Assembly (NCBI RefSeq): GCF_018919145.1
Contig: NZ_JAHLQJ010000001.1
Location: 434,001 to 498,000, forward strand
Length of the DNA stretch: 64,000 bases
Reading direction: 5' to 3'
DNA from: Paenibacillus brevis
GTDB lineage: Bacteria > Bacillota > Bacilli > Paenibacillales > Paenibacillaceae
Shown here: positions 30,939-38,785 of the stretch, piece by piece
Numbering within the stretch: position 1 is the first letter of the stretch
Layout of the letters: each line of letters starts with the position of its first letter
The notes under the pieces: generated by a model
Database searches by the model: none
The model's input: only the letters and a program-made list of their open reading frames with translations
What the model was told of the DNA's origin: nothing
Program-made: the position numbers and the translations under genes

Positions 30939-31883
30939 TTACAGGAACAAGCCGGCTGCGCCAACCATACCCGCATCATTGCCCAAAGTAGCAGGCACGA
31001 TTCGAAGGCCTTTTTGAACGGGCTCTGGTGTCAGCTTGGCAAATACGCTGCGGATCTCGTCAAACAGAATATCTCCCGCATAGGAAACACCGCCGCCGAT
31101 GATGAACAGCTCCGGATTAAGAATGACAGCTGTAGCCGCCATCGATTTACCGAGATAGAATGCCGCACGGTTAACGATTCGAATCGCCGCTTCATCGCCC
31201 GATTTTGCTGCATCAAATACATCCTTCGCCATAATGTTCTCCACTTGGGCAAGGGAAGTACGTTCGCCGCGGGCTACTGCGTCCTTGGCCATCTTGATAA
31301 TACCGGTTGCCGAAGAGACTGTCTCCAGGCAGCCCATCTTCCCGCAGCCGCACTGAATCGCTTCCAGGTCCGGAACAACAGATACATGTCCCAGCTCGCC
31401 GGCCATTCCAGAGAAGCCTTGATAAATTTTTCCATTAATAATAATGCCGCCGCCAACGCCGGTTCCGAGCGTATAGCATACGCAGTTCTCGACACCCTTG
31501 CCTGCACCGCCCCAAGCTTCGCCCAAGGCCGCCACATTAGCATCATTGTCGATCATAACCGGCTTGCCAAGGCGTTCCTCGAGAATCTCGCGAATATGCA
31601 GATCCTTGAGTCCTACATTGGGCGCAAGAATAATAATGCCTTCCTTTACATTGGTGAAGCCGGCTACTCCGGCACCTACTCCAGCAACCTGATCCCATTC
31701 AAACGGAGATTGCTCGACTACGAGCCGGACATATTTCTCAATATTGCCTACCACGGTATCCGGACCCTTCTCCTTTTCCGTTGGTCCTTCATACGTATGA
31801 AGCAATTGTCCTTCCTCACTGCAGATGCCGACCTTGATCGCTGTTCCGCCAAGATCCACGCCAATGTAAATTTTTTCAGACAT
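30939..31883 (-). CDS. glcK: ROK-family glucokinase
   Basis: A 314-residue ATP-dependent sugar kinase. It has the N-terminal phosphate loop YIGVDLGGTAIKVGI, the ROK signature with GELGHVSV, the zinc-binding CGCGKMGCLET, and GTGVGGGIIINGKIYQG. This matches Bacillus GlcK. The ATG at 31883 (MSEKIYIGV) has AGGTGG eight bases upstream; a GTG four codons earlier overlaps that site. It feeds intracellular glucose, for example from the cytoplasmic glycosidase encoded at 11.2 kb, into glycolysis; that link is an inference. Confidence 0.94.
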   Translation of the reverse strand: MSEKIYIGVDLGGTAIKVGICSEEGQLLHTYEGPTEKEKGPDTVVGNIEKYVRLVVEQSPFEWDQVAGVGAGVAGFTNVKEGIIILAPNVGLKDLHIREILEERLGKPVMIDNDANVAALGEAWGGAGKGVENCVCYTLGTGVGGGIIINGKIYQGFSGMAGELGHVSVVPDLEAIQCGCGKMGCLETVSSATGIIKMAKDAVARGERTSLAQVENIMAKDVFDAAKSGDEAAIRIVNRAAFYLGKSMAATAVILNPELFIIGGGVSYAGDILFDEIRSVFAKLTPEPVQKGLRIVPATLGNDAGMVGAAGLFL

Positions 31884-32048
31884 TTCACAAGCCACCTTTT
31901 ATCGAAATTAATTAAAATCAATCTATTCCATACTCCTACGTACCCACTATAAGCGAACCCTTACATTCGGTCAAGAGAAGCAGAGTGCGTCTGGAAATGC
32001 AGGAAAGTCAAGGGATTACACGTAGTATGACATGCATCACAGCCTCTT

Positions 32049-32095
32049 AAAAAAACACCCGCAGAGACCGCTCGATAACCATGAGCAGTTCCCGC
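32049..32095 (-). terminator. Terminator of the DUF438 gene
   Basis: On the minus strand CCCGC..TGCTC pairs with GAGCGG..GCGGG, followed by TGTTTTTTT, about 60 bases after the stop codon at 32154. Confidence 0.8.
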
Positions 32096-32153
32096 GGGAG
32101 CCGTACAATTTCCTTATGAGCGGTATTTCAAAAAGTCATCTTTTGATCACTCA

Positions 32154-33425
32154 TTATGACATGATCCGTTTTTGCCCTTCCAGCGCACGAATCGGAGCAA
32201 TATTTTGAGTGAATTCCAGGGTGCCCATGTAAGTCCCGTCCTCTGCTCTTATAGCGAAGTAGCGGATATAGACGAACTTGTCTTTGAATGGGATCCAGAA
32301 ATCCTCAACATCTTTCTTCCCGGATTTAAAATCAGCCAGCAGTTGCTCAACAATGTGCACGCTTTGCGGAGGATGGCAGTTCTGCACGGTCCGGCCGATA
32401 ACCGCCTTTGTCCGCGCGAAGATCCGTTCCTTGCCGTGGGAGAAATAACGGACAACATCATTCTCATCGATGAACGTCAGATCGACCGGCAGATGGTTCA
32501 TGATGCCCTCCAATTGAGCCACCGACACCGTACCTGTCTCGAAGCGTACAAAGCCTTGCGGTGTTGCTTGCTCTTCCTCTCCTTCATCTGTCTCCGCTAA
32601 GGCCTCGGCAGGCAGCGGAACACGATCCGGAATCCATTCCTTGTCGGGAGCCGTCAGACAGAAGCCGATCTGCTCACTCTCCTGGGCAATTTTCAACCAC
32701 TCATCCTCGGTCAGCTTCTCCAGCGCCATCGGGAGCAAAATATTTTCTTCCTTAAATATCATCTCGTTCACTTCTTGAATGACCCGCTCCAGATCCATGC
32801 AGAGCGTCTCTTGATCACCTTGTCCTGGAACCAGCTTGGCCTTGACCTCTTTGATCATCAGGCGGATGCCGTCATCCACGCCCCACATGACCTTGGTCGG
32901 ACCGAAAATTCCGTACTTCTCCAAATAAGGGAACAACAGATTCTCCTTCCGGCTGTAGTGCTTATCAAGATCAAGCAGCAAGCTCAGATCCTCCAGCAGC
33001 TTATACCGGATCTCATCTGTATCCTCCTTGCGGAGCTTATCCAGGTGAAGACGAATTTTGAAGTTGGTCAGCTTCTCAATTTCTCTATTCTCCAGCTTGA
33101 AGGTATGCACCGGATGTCCGGGCTGCTCCTCAGGCTTCACGGAACGGGAAGCATGAATGTCTTCGATCGAACCTTTGAAAATAGCGGTATGCACGGAACA
33201 AAGCCGCTGCACCTCACTAACCGGAATTCCCTCTTCTTCCATTAAAGCTTGCTCCAGAGCGGAGATTTCCGATACGGTTACATCACCGACAGCTTCTTCA
33301 AAGCGTGCCTTTACTTCCTCTACACTCTTCCCTTGATGCAGTTCCTTAATAATCTCCTTGAGCATTTCTTGTCTGCGCGTCTGCTCCCGAGCCTGATGCT
33401 CGCGATTATTGATAAATTCGCTCAT
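32154..33425 (-). CDS. DUF438 / hemerythrin / PAS sensor-like protein
   Basis: A 423-residue cytoplasmic protein. DUF438 lies at about 20-90 and a hemerythrin-like helical bundle at about 95-240, with histidines and carboxylates in FKLENREIEKL, DKHYSRKENLLFPYLE and EENILLPMALEKL. A C-terminal PAS domain at about 305-415 contains VDLTFIDENDVVRYFSHG and IGRTVQNCHPPQSVH. The set suggests sensing of oxygen, nitric oxide or another redox ligand; no output domain is seen. It is divergent from a two-component system at 33660. An Fnr-type palindrome lies between them, next to a -10 box (TATGAT) facing this gene. Confidence 0.88.
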   Translation of the reverse strand: MSEFINNREHQAREQTRRQEMLKEIIKELHQGKSVEEVKARFEEAVGDVTVSEISALEQALMEEEGIPVSEVQRLCSVHTAIFKGSIEDIHASRSVKPEEQPGHPVHTFKLENREIEKLTNFKIRLHLDKLRKEDTDEIRYKLLEDLSLLLDLDKHYSRKENLLFPYLEKYGIFGPTKVMWGVDDGIRLMIKEVKAKLVPGQGDQETLCMDLERVIQEVNEMIFKEENILLPMALEKLTEDEWLKIAQESEQIGFCLTAPDKEWIPDRVPLPAEALAETDEGEEEQATPQGFVRFETGTVSVAQLEGIMNHLPVDLTFIDENDVVRYFSHGKERIFARTKAVIGRTVQNCHPPQSVHIVEQLLADFKSGKKDVEDFWIPFKDKFVYIRYFAIRAEDGTYMGTLEFTQNIAPIRALEGQKRIMS

Positions 33426-33538
33426 GCCTGTTCCTCCTTCAACTATTTACTCTATAATGTCGTAGTCGTTATTCCATCTTCGGATAAGTCGCTGAGAATG
33501 GTTCTCATGCTTAGAACGTATCATAGGCCGACAAGAGA

Positions 33539-33560
33539 TTTTGTGACTGGAATCACAAAA
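33539..33560. promoter_or_regulatory. Fnr/Crp-type palindrome in a divergent promoter region
   Basis: TTTTGTGA-N6-TCACAAAA, perfect over eight bases on each side. The core TGTGA-N6-TCACA is the Bacillus Fnr consensus. Its centre is about 30 bases from a TATGAT -10 box (33520-33525, minus strand) of the DUF438 gene, close to the -41.5 position used by class II activators. Confidence 0.7.
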
Positions 33561-33659
33561 CAAAACCTGGATTGTTTGACGGTTTTTCGTCCTGGACTTT
33601 GGGCGGTTTTCTTTTTCCTTGGAATTTGCAACAATAGGGTTCGAAAGGAATGATTGATC

Positions 33660-34349
33660 GTGAATAAGATGCAAACGCAAGTACTATATATTGAAGATGA
33701 TCGCGAGATTGGGGAATGGGTCAGTGCAGACCTTAAAGACCGCGGGTACCGCGTCACCTGGCTAACCAGCGGCGAACAGGCGGTCGAGGAAGCAAAGGAC
33801 TGCCGTCTGGCGATCCTTGATGTGATGTTGCCCGGACTGGACGGGTTCACGGTGGGACAGCGTCTGAAGAAGCAATACCCTAACCTCCCCATCCTGATGC
33901 TCTCTGCCCGGACTTCTATTGATGATAAGCTCCAGGGACTGGAATTCGCTGATGATTATCTGACCAAACCCTTTCACCCGGACGAGCTGGCTGCCAGGCT
34001 GGAGGTTCTGCTCCGCCGGGGCGGCACGGTTGCGCTCGAGAATGAGCCGTTGCGGCTGGGTCATCTGCTGGTCTTTGAACGGGAAAACCGGATTGTTGTT
34101 GAACCTACTGGAGAGGAAATTGTGCTGACCGGCAAGCAATTCTACATTTTTCAGTTCCTGCTTCGCCATCTCGGTCAAATCCTGACCAAGGAGCAAATCT
34201 ACGAGGCAGTCTGGGGTGAGCCGTATTTGGATGGGGACAAGACACTGATGGTTCACATCCGCCACCTCCGCGAGAAGCTGGAGATCAACCCGGCAGAACC
34301 TTCTATTATTGAAACGATCCGCGGCATCGGATACCGGGTGAAGTCATGA
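33660..34349 (+). CDS. OmpR-family response regulator
   Basis: About 229 residues. The receiver domain (about 5-120) has the phospho-acceptor aspartate in LAILDVMLPGLDGF and the conserved lysine in DDYLTKPFHPDEL. A winged-helix DNA-binding domain (about 130-227) ends MVHIRHLREKLE..ETIRGIGYRVKS. The start is uncertain: GTG at 33660 has AAAGGA at about ten bases, while a TTG at 33654 is too close to it. The gene overlaps the kinase gene by four bases (ATGA), so the two are co-translated. Confidence 0.92.
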   Translation: MNKMQTQVLYIEDDREIGEWVSADLKDRGYRVTWLTSGEQAVEEAKDCRLAILDVMLPGLDGFTVGQRLKKQYPNLPILMLSARTSIDDKLQGLEFADDYLTKPFHPDELAARLEVLLRRGGTVALENEPLRLGHLLVFERENRIVVEPTGEEIVLTGKQFYIFQFLLRHLGQILTKEQIYEAVWGEPYLDGDKTLMVHIRHLREKLEINPAEPSIIETIRGIGYRVKS

Positions 34350-35791
34350 GGAAGAAACAAATGACCGGCTATAAACAAGTATCTCCCGGATTCAGAAAAG
34401 GCCCTCGCTTTCGAAACTCGCTGCTCTCCCGATTTGTGCTTATTGTCGTCATTGCCATGGTATTGCTCCCGATTGTGCTGCCCCTAACCTTTGTAGCCTC
34501 CCTGGCCATCAGCAGTCTGCTGTTCCATTCGACCCCGAAGGAATCAGCCGAAACAAAGCTGCCCAATTACGGCTCCGGGATTAAGATTGAACGAATGTGG
34601 CATGAGGAAGCACTGGCACTGCACGGAAAGTCCTCTTCGGATAAGGACCAGGTACTCCAAAGGGTTCATGATAAATACCCCGAAGCCACTTTGTTCTGGG
34701 TCGACTCGGACGGCAAGACTCAATTGAAGCTGCCGGAAACCTCTGAGGTGCCTGATTACTGGTCCACGGAAAAAGTAGTTGCTTATATGAAGCAAGCCTA
34801 TGACTCTGATCCATTTACGACGGTTGCCATTATCGGAGGCGGCGAGCAGCCGACGGATGAAGGGTTTATGGTATTGGAATTACCGCGAAAATATATGAAC
34901 CATACCCCGTCATCCAACAATAATGACGGCCAGTTCTATGGCATGTATTTCTTCATGGTGATTTTCGCGCTCTTCCTGCTTCTCGCCTACTGGTTCTTCC
35001 GGGATATTCAGAAGCGGCTGCGCTGGCTGGAGTTCGGGATGACGGTCACCGGGAAGGACGGCCTGCCTACACGGATTATCGAGGGGCGGCCGGACGAGAT
35101 TGGAAGGCTGGAGCAGGCGTTCAATCATATGGTAGACGTGCTGCATGACAGCCGCCGGAAGGAGCGGGAGGAAGAAACGCTGCGGAAAAACCTGATCAGC
35201 AACCTGTCGCATGATCTGAGAACGCCGCTAACCGTCCTGGGCGGACAGTTATATTCCTTCCGCAAGGAGCCCTTGTCTCCTGCGGGAAAAGAAATGCTTG
35301 AACTGATGGAAGGGAAGATTAATGATCTCAGCGGCTTGATCGACCATTTGCTCTCCTATAACCTGCTTACCAGCGGAAGATATTCCATGAAGCCCGAGGA
35401 ACTGGATGTGCTGCGCATTGTGCGGTTGAGTGCGGCGGCCTGGTATCCGCTATGGGAAAAGGCGGGTATGGAAATCCATATTGAACTGCCGGAGGAGCCG
35501 CTCATCTGGCGCATCGATGAGCAAGGCTTCCGAAGAGTGCTCGACAACTTGTTCCAAAACACGATCCGGCATGCCCGATCCGGCGGCTACATCGGTATTT
35601 CAGTCCTCCATAGCGAAGAGGGTAAGGCTGCGCTCGCGATTACCGATCATGGGCCCGGTATGAGCGCGGAGTCTCCCGCGAAGGGGGCAGGGCTCGGCCT
35701 CCAAGTCGTGGATCTGCTGCTCCGGGAAATGGGATTGGTGCGTGAAGCGGTATCCGCCAATGGGACCCGGGTGATTATTTCACAAAAATAA
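34346..35791 (+). CDS. Sensor histidine kinase
   Basis: A 481-residue membrane kinase. One membrane segment is at about 27-57, an extracytoplasmic sensor region at about 58-195, and a second membrane segment at about 199-219. A HAMP-like region with RPDEIGRLEQAFNHM, the H-box NLSHDLRTPLTVLGG, the N-box NLFQNTIRHA and the G-box DHGPGMSAE follow. It phosphorylates the OmpR-type regulator encoded just upstream. The signal is unknown. The nearest candidate target is the divergent DUF438 gene. Confidence 0.92.
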   Translation: MRKKQMTGYKQVSPGFRKGPRFRNSLLSRFVLIVVIAMVLLPIVLPLTFVASLAISSLLFHSTPKESAETKLPNYGSGIKIERMWHEEALALHGKSSSDKDQVLQRVHDKYPEATLFWVDSDGKTQLKLPETSEVPDYWSTEKVVAYMKQAYDSDPFTTVAIIGGGEQPTDEGFMVLELPRKYMNHTPSSNNNDGQFYGMYFFMVIFALFLLLAYWFFRDIQKRLRWLEFGMTVTGKDGLPTRIIEGRPDEIGRLEQAFNHMVDVLHDSRRKEREEETLRKNLISNLSHDLRTPLTVLGGQLYSFRKEPLSPAGKEMLELMEGKINDLSGLIDHLLSYNLLTSGRYSMKPEELDVLRIVRLSAAAWYPLWEKAGMEIHIELPEEPLIWRIDEQGFRRVLDNLFQNTIRHARSGGYIGISVLHSEEGKAALAITDHGPGMSAESPAKGAGLGLQVVDLLLREMGLVREAVSANGTRVIISQK

Positions 35792-35840
35792 TAGCAATTC
35801 CTCACTTGCTCATGTCCTGTGTATCTATCCCCGAGAACCG

Positions 35841-35874
35841 AAATCACCCTCCTGATATTCAGAAGGGTGATTTT
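35841..35874. terminator. Bidirectional terminator between kinase and peptide genes
   Basis: AAATCACCCT and AGGGTGATTT form a stem with an inner CTGATATTCAG hairpin. It can serve the kinase gene ending at 35791 (plus strand) and the peptide gene ending at 35922 (minus strand). Confidence 0.75.
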
Positions 35875-35921
35875 GATGTTCTGTTCACCTAAAACTTTCT
35901 TGAAATAAGAAGTTTCCGAAC

Positions 35922-36032
35922 TCAGCCGCCCAATCCATGAATCAACGGTTTAATGATGCCCGAATCAGCCAGCAGTCCAACAGCTACTGCCAAGCTGAAC
36001 GCGCTCATCAACAAGAAGCTTCGTTTCTTCAT
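35922..36032 (-). CDS. Putative secreted signalling-peptide precursor (36 aa), Aip-like
   Basis: A short frame starting at ATG 36032 behind GGGGTG, in the +1 frame relative to the regulator gene whose 3' end it overlaps by 68 bases. The product has a positive start (MKKRS), a hydrophobic core FLLMSAFSLAVAVGLL, a plausible signal-peptidase region at LLADS, and a short C-terminal tail ending IIKPLIHGLGG. This is the form of RRNPP pheromone precursors: exported, trimmed to a C-terminal oligopeptide, and sensed by the adjacent TPR regulator. A terminator follows 48 bases later. The call rests on position and architecture; no homologue search was possible. Confidence 0.75.
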   Translation of the reverse strand: MKKRSFLLMSAFSLAVAVGLLADSGIIKPLIHGLGG

Positions 36033-37395
36033 CCTTTTTCACCCCACATAACAAATTTTTGTACTGCTCGCGTCGACTTTCAGTTGCCTCTTGCCTATAT
36101 TGTTCAAATAGTCGAACACACTGGATCAACATGGACTCATGGTTATAATGCATGGCCCATTCCAAGCCCTCCAGCAAATACCGAAACCCCGTTTCATACC
36201 GCTGGGCTCTCAAATGATAAAGCGACAGCTCAGAAATATACCGAATATAATGATTCGCAGCAATTTGCGCATTATAGCTTCCCAGAAGAGAGCTCCGTTC
36301 CTCAAACAACAGATTCCCTCCGTGGGGTTCAAGTAAATGATCCACATTTAAGCCAAACCGATTAGCTGCCTGCAAAATGCGATACATGGCCGGGATTCTC
36401 TCCTCCGCATGATGCTCGACATATTCTGCATAATTCGCTAATACCTCAACCTCTCCGGACATTAAGCGGTACAAACAGGCATTGCCTTCCCCCCACTGTT
36501 GGAACTGGTGCACTACTTGCTGCTCTGCTTCGCTTAACCCCTCAACTCCCAAGAGCTCCGCCTGGCTATATAAGTTCACGTACTGTAAAGCCCTATCATA
36601 CTCCTGGTAAGCATCACATACATTAGCCATCAATAAGTAGGCATAAAGCAGATAAAACAACAGTTCTCTGGATGGCCTATCCTCCACCGCCTCCTCACGC
36701 TTGCGCTTCAGACGATGACGATACTGTATTAAAGACTTGTGCTCTAACGTCTCAGCTAAAGACTGAACCCGATCCCAACGATGCAGCGACGCATATAAAT
36801 CAGCCAAATCCTTAACAGCATCCAACTGATTTGACTCGTCCATACGATCTACATATTCCTCAAACCAGGCTGCGGCAAGCAAATTACTCTCCTGATTATT
36901 GCTGAGCTCAATTGTAAATAGCCGATACCGGCACAGCGCCAATCGTTCAGAGTGCTGATACTTCTCGCATTGTGCAACGCACAAATATAACACAGCGGCA
37001 GCCTCCCTCTTCCCCTCATTCCAGAGCAATTCTGCCATATCAAATAAGAGAGGAATATAGGTCAAATGATCAGCCAACGCATGAACAACGCGCTCAAGGC
37101 AATTCAGCTTGTCCAGCTCGGCGCAACGATGGATAAACGGTCCCATCCGTCTCCAGTCCGGAGGCGAGTTGAGCAGACAGCCTTGCAGGTAGGCCTCATA
37201 AAGCGAACCTTCTGCTAAACCCATCCCCCTCGTCAAACGATCTAAATTGTGCATGGAAATCCGGCGTTGTTCACTTAACATTGCGCTAAGAGTCCCCGCA
37301 TTAATTCCGCAAATATCAGAGAACTGCTTCAAAGTCATCCCTGTCACGCTCAGATAATCCTTTAGCTGCTGACTAACCGTAGTATCAGGTTCCAT
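35965..37395 (-). CDS. XRE-HTH / TPR-like regulator, RRNPP (AimR/AloR-like) receptor
   Basis: A 476-residue cytoplasmic protein. An XRE-type helix-turn-helix lies at about 8-65 (LKDYLSVTGMTLKQFSDICG then NAGTLSAMLSEQRRIS). A long all-helical region follows with repeated aromatic and leucine patterns typical of degenerate TPRs, such as RLALCRYRLFTIEL, LYASLHRWDRVQSLAETL and LRAQRYETGFRYLLEGLEWA. HTH plus TPR with a tiny secreted-peptide gene at its end is the RRNPP layout; AimR in phages and AloR in Paenibacillus polymyxa are the closest concept. The ATG at 37395 follows a perfect AAGGAGGTG. The promoter region holds a palindrome over the -10 box, and a small XRE gene is divergent. Confidence 0.85.
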   Translation of the reverse strand: MEPDTTVSQQLKDYLSVTGMTLKQFSDICGINAGTLSAMLSEQRRISMHNLDRLTRGMGLAEGSLYEAYLQGCLLNSPPDWRRMGPFIHRCAELDKLNCLERVVHALADHLTYIPLLFDMAELLWNEGKREAAAVLYLCVAQCEKYQHSERLALCRYRLFTIELSNNQESNLLAAAWFEEYVDRMDESNQLDAVKDLADLYASLHRWDRVQSLAETLEHKSLIQYRHRLKRKREEAVEDRPSRELLFYLLYAYLLMANVCDAYQEYDRALQYVNLYSQAELLGVEGLSEAEQQVVHQFQQWGEGNACLYRLMSGEVEVLANYAEYVEHHAEERIPAMYRILQAANRFGLNVDHLLEPHGGNLLFEERSSLLGSYNAQIAANHYIRYISELSLYHLRAQRYETGFRYLLEGLEWAMHYNHESMLIQCVRLFEQYRQEATESRREQYKNLLCGVKKDEETKLLVDERVQLGSSCWTAG

Positions 37396-37463
37396 GGAAG
37401 CACCTCCTTGATATATGCAAAACCGGCAACACTTAATTTCCATATTTCCCTGCTTTCTCCTCT

Positions 37464-37486
37464 ATTATACTATATATAAGTAGTAT
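37464..37486 (-). promoter_or_regulatory. -10 box and overlapping palindrome before the RRNPP regulator
   Basis: TATAAT on the minus strand (37464-37469) overlaps ATACTA-N8-TAGTAT (37467-37486). A weak -35 would be TACAAA. The palindrome is a candidate operator for this regulator or for the divergent XRE protein. Confidence 0.5.
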
Positions 37487-37562
37487 TTTGTATATAAAAA
37501 ACTATATTCGGTGCCCTGCATATTGTTTTCCAAGTCACCTAAGCTTATATTGAGGTGATGAA

Positions 37563-37907
37563 ATGACAGCATTGCGCAATTTTCTAGGAAATCGAATCCG
37601 GGCTATACGAAATGCTAAGGGCCTCACGCAACAAAATTTAGCGGATTTATCCGGCCTGGACTATAGATATATCGGAGCTCTTGAACGGGGAGAACGGAAC
37701 TTTTCCATTGATACTTTGGAGAAAGTGCTGGCAGCCTTGCAAGTGACCCTTCGTGAAGTGGCTTATTTCAATAATGAGCAGATCCGAGAAGATTCGCCTC
37801 GTTGGGAAGCTATCGATCATTTTGTTGTAAGCACAGAGGGATTAACCAAGGAACAGATTGAGACTTTGCGGCGGGTAAATCAAGAGGTGTTGAAGGCATT
37901 TAAATAG
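37563..37907 (+). CDS. Small XRE-family DNA-binding protein
   Basis: A 114-residue protein. A canonical XRE helix-turn-helix covers residues about 8-65 (IRAIRNAKGLTQQNLADLSG, YIGALERGERNFSIDTL). A short C-terminal helix of unknown role (TKEQIETLRRVNQEVLKAF) follows. The ATG follows GAGGTGATGAA. It is divergent from the RRNPP-type regulator, with 167 bases between them, and ends at a strong hairpin. Such genes occur both as stand-alone repressors and as phage remnants; nothing phage-like is near. Confidence 0.88.
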   Translation: MTALRNFLGNRIRAIRNAKGLTQQNLADLSGLDYRYIGALERGERNFSIDTLEKVLAALQVTLREVAYFNNEQIREDSPRWEAIDHFVVSTEGLTKEQIETLRRVNQEVLKAFK

Positions 37908-37932
37908 CCCTTCCCGTTGTGGGAAGGGCTAT
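37904..37932 (+). terminator. Terminator of the XRE gene
   Basis: ATAGCCCTTCCC-GTTGT-GGGAAGGGCTAT followed by TTTGG. The perfect stem may also serve the convergent mazG gene. Confidence 0.85.
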
Positions 37933-37946
37933 TTTGGTTAAATCTG

Positions 37947-38279
37947 CTACAACTCCGTATACTTAGTCATTGTCCCAAAGGACTTGTCCACCGGATATTT
38001 GGCAGCGTTCTTCTTCATCTTGTCCCGAATGATGTCTTCGAAGTTCAGATCTAAGGCTTCGGCCAGAAAAAAGGCATAAATCAGCACATCAGCCAGTTCA
38101 TCCGCCAACTCTTGTCCTTTCGCAGCCACCGTCTCTTCCGAAGACTTCCATTGAAAATTCTCCAGCAGTTCCGAGGCCTCCAGACTTAGCGAAATCGCCA
38201 AATCCTTTGGATTATGAAACTGCCCCCAATTCCGGTCCTCCCGGAAGGCCAGCAATTGCTTTCTCAGTTCCTCGTTCAT
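37947..38279 (-). CDS. MazG-like nucleotide pyrophosphohydrolase
   Basis: A 110-residue all-alpha NTP pyrophosphatase that probably cleaves non-canonical or excess dNTPs. The metal-binding pattern is present: EASELLENFQW and the downstream ELADELADVLIYAFFLAE (EXXE then EXXD). Its length fits the MazG-like/dCTP pyrophosphatase group. The ATG at 38279 follows AAGGGG; an upstream frame extension overlaps the HxlR gene. It lies 33 bases after that gene and may be in one operon with it. Confidence 0.88.
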   Translation of the reverse strand: MNEELRKQLLAFREDRNWGQFHNPKDLAISLSLEASELLENFQWKSSEETVAAKGQELADELADVLIYAFFLAEALDLNFEDIIRDKMKKNAAKYPVDKSFGTMTKYTEL

Positions 38280-38311
38280 AATCGGCGATCCCCTTCTACT
38301 ATATCTTCTGC

Positions 38312-38680
38312 TCAATCTTCTTCTATACCGACTACTTTAACTGTGTTCTGATTCTTAATCCCCCAGTCACATAGCAGTTCCAGCACGGGCAGCAGCGTCT
38401 GCGCTTTATCCGTCAGCCTATACTCTACTTTGGGCGGCACTTGCGGATACTCTCTACGTTCAACCATCCCGTCTGCCTCCAGCTCCTTAAGCTGGGAGCT
38501 TAGGGTTTTATATGTAACGGACCCTAGTTGTCTCTTCATTTCATTGAAGCGAACCGGCTGCTTCTCAGCCAGAAGGTACAAAATGACCATCTTCCACTTT
38601 CCACCAATTACGGACATCGTATAGCCAAACGGGGTATCCTGAATCCGCGTCCCTTTGCCGTTTAAATCGGATATGCCCAT
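38312..38680 (-). CDS. HxlR-family transcriptional regulator
   Basis: A 122-residue winged-helix protein of the DUF24/HxlR family. The sequence IGGKWKMVILYLLAEKQPVRF, the recognition helix GSVTYKTLSSQLKELEADGMV and the wing RREYPQVPPKVEYRLT are all typical. There is no N-terminal cysteine of the YodB type; the single cysteine is in the C-terminal helix (LLCDWG). It is divergent from a RidA-family gene, with an inverted repeat between, the standard arrangement for these redox or electrophile sensors. Confidence 0.92.
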   Translation of the reverse strand: MGISDLNGKGTRIQDTPFGYTMSVIGGKWKMVILYLLAEKQPVRFNEMKRQLGSVTYKTLSSQLKELEADGMVERREYPQVPPKVEYRLTDKAQTLLPVLELLCDWGIKNQNTVKVVGIEED

Positions 38681-38701
38681 ATCTCACACTATCCTTTCAG
38701 G

Positions 38702-38728
38702 TAGTACCTATCTTCAAAGTGCGTACTA
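38702..38728. promoter_or_regulatory. Candidate HxlR operator
   Basis: TAGTAC-N15-GTACTA in the space between the divergent hxlR-like and ridA-like genes. The half-sites resemble those bound by YodB/HypR-type regulators. Confidence 0.55.
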
Positions 38729-38785
38729 TTCCTTTCTTTATGCCCAGTTTATACTAGCCATAATTTGAAGTAAAGGAGAGTTCAC

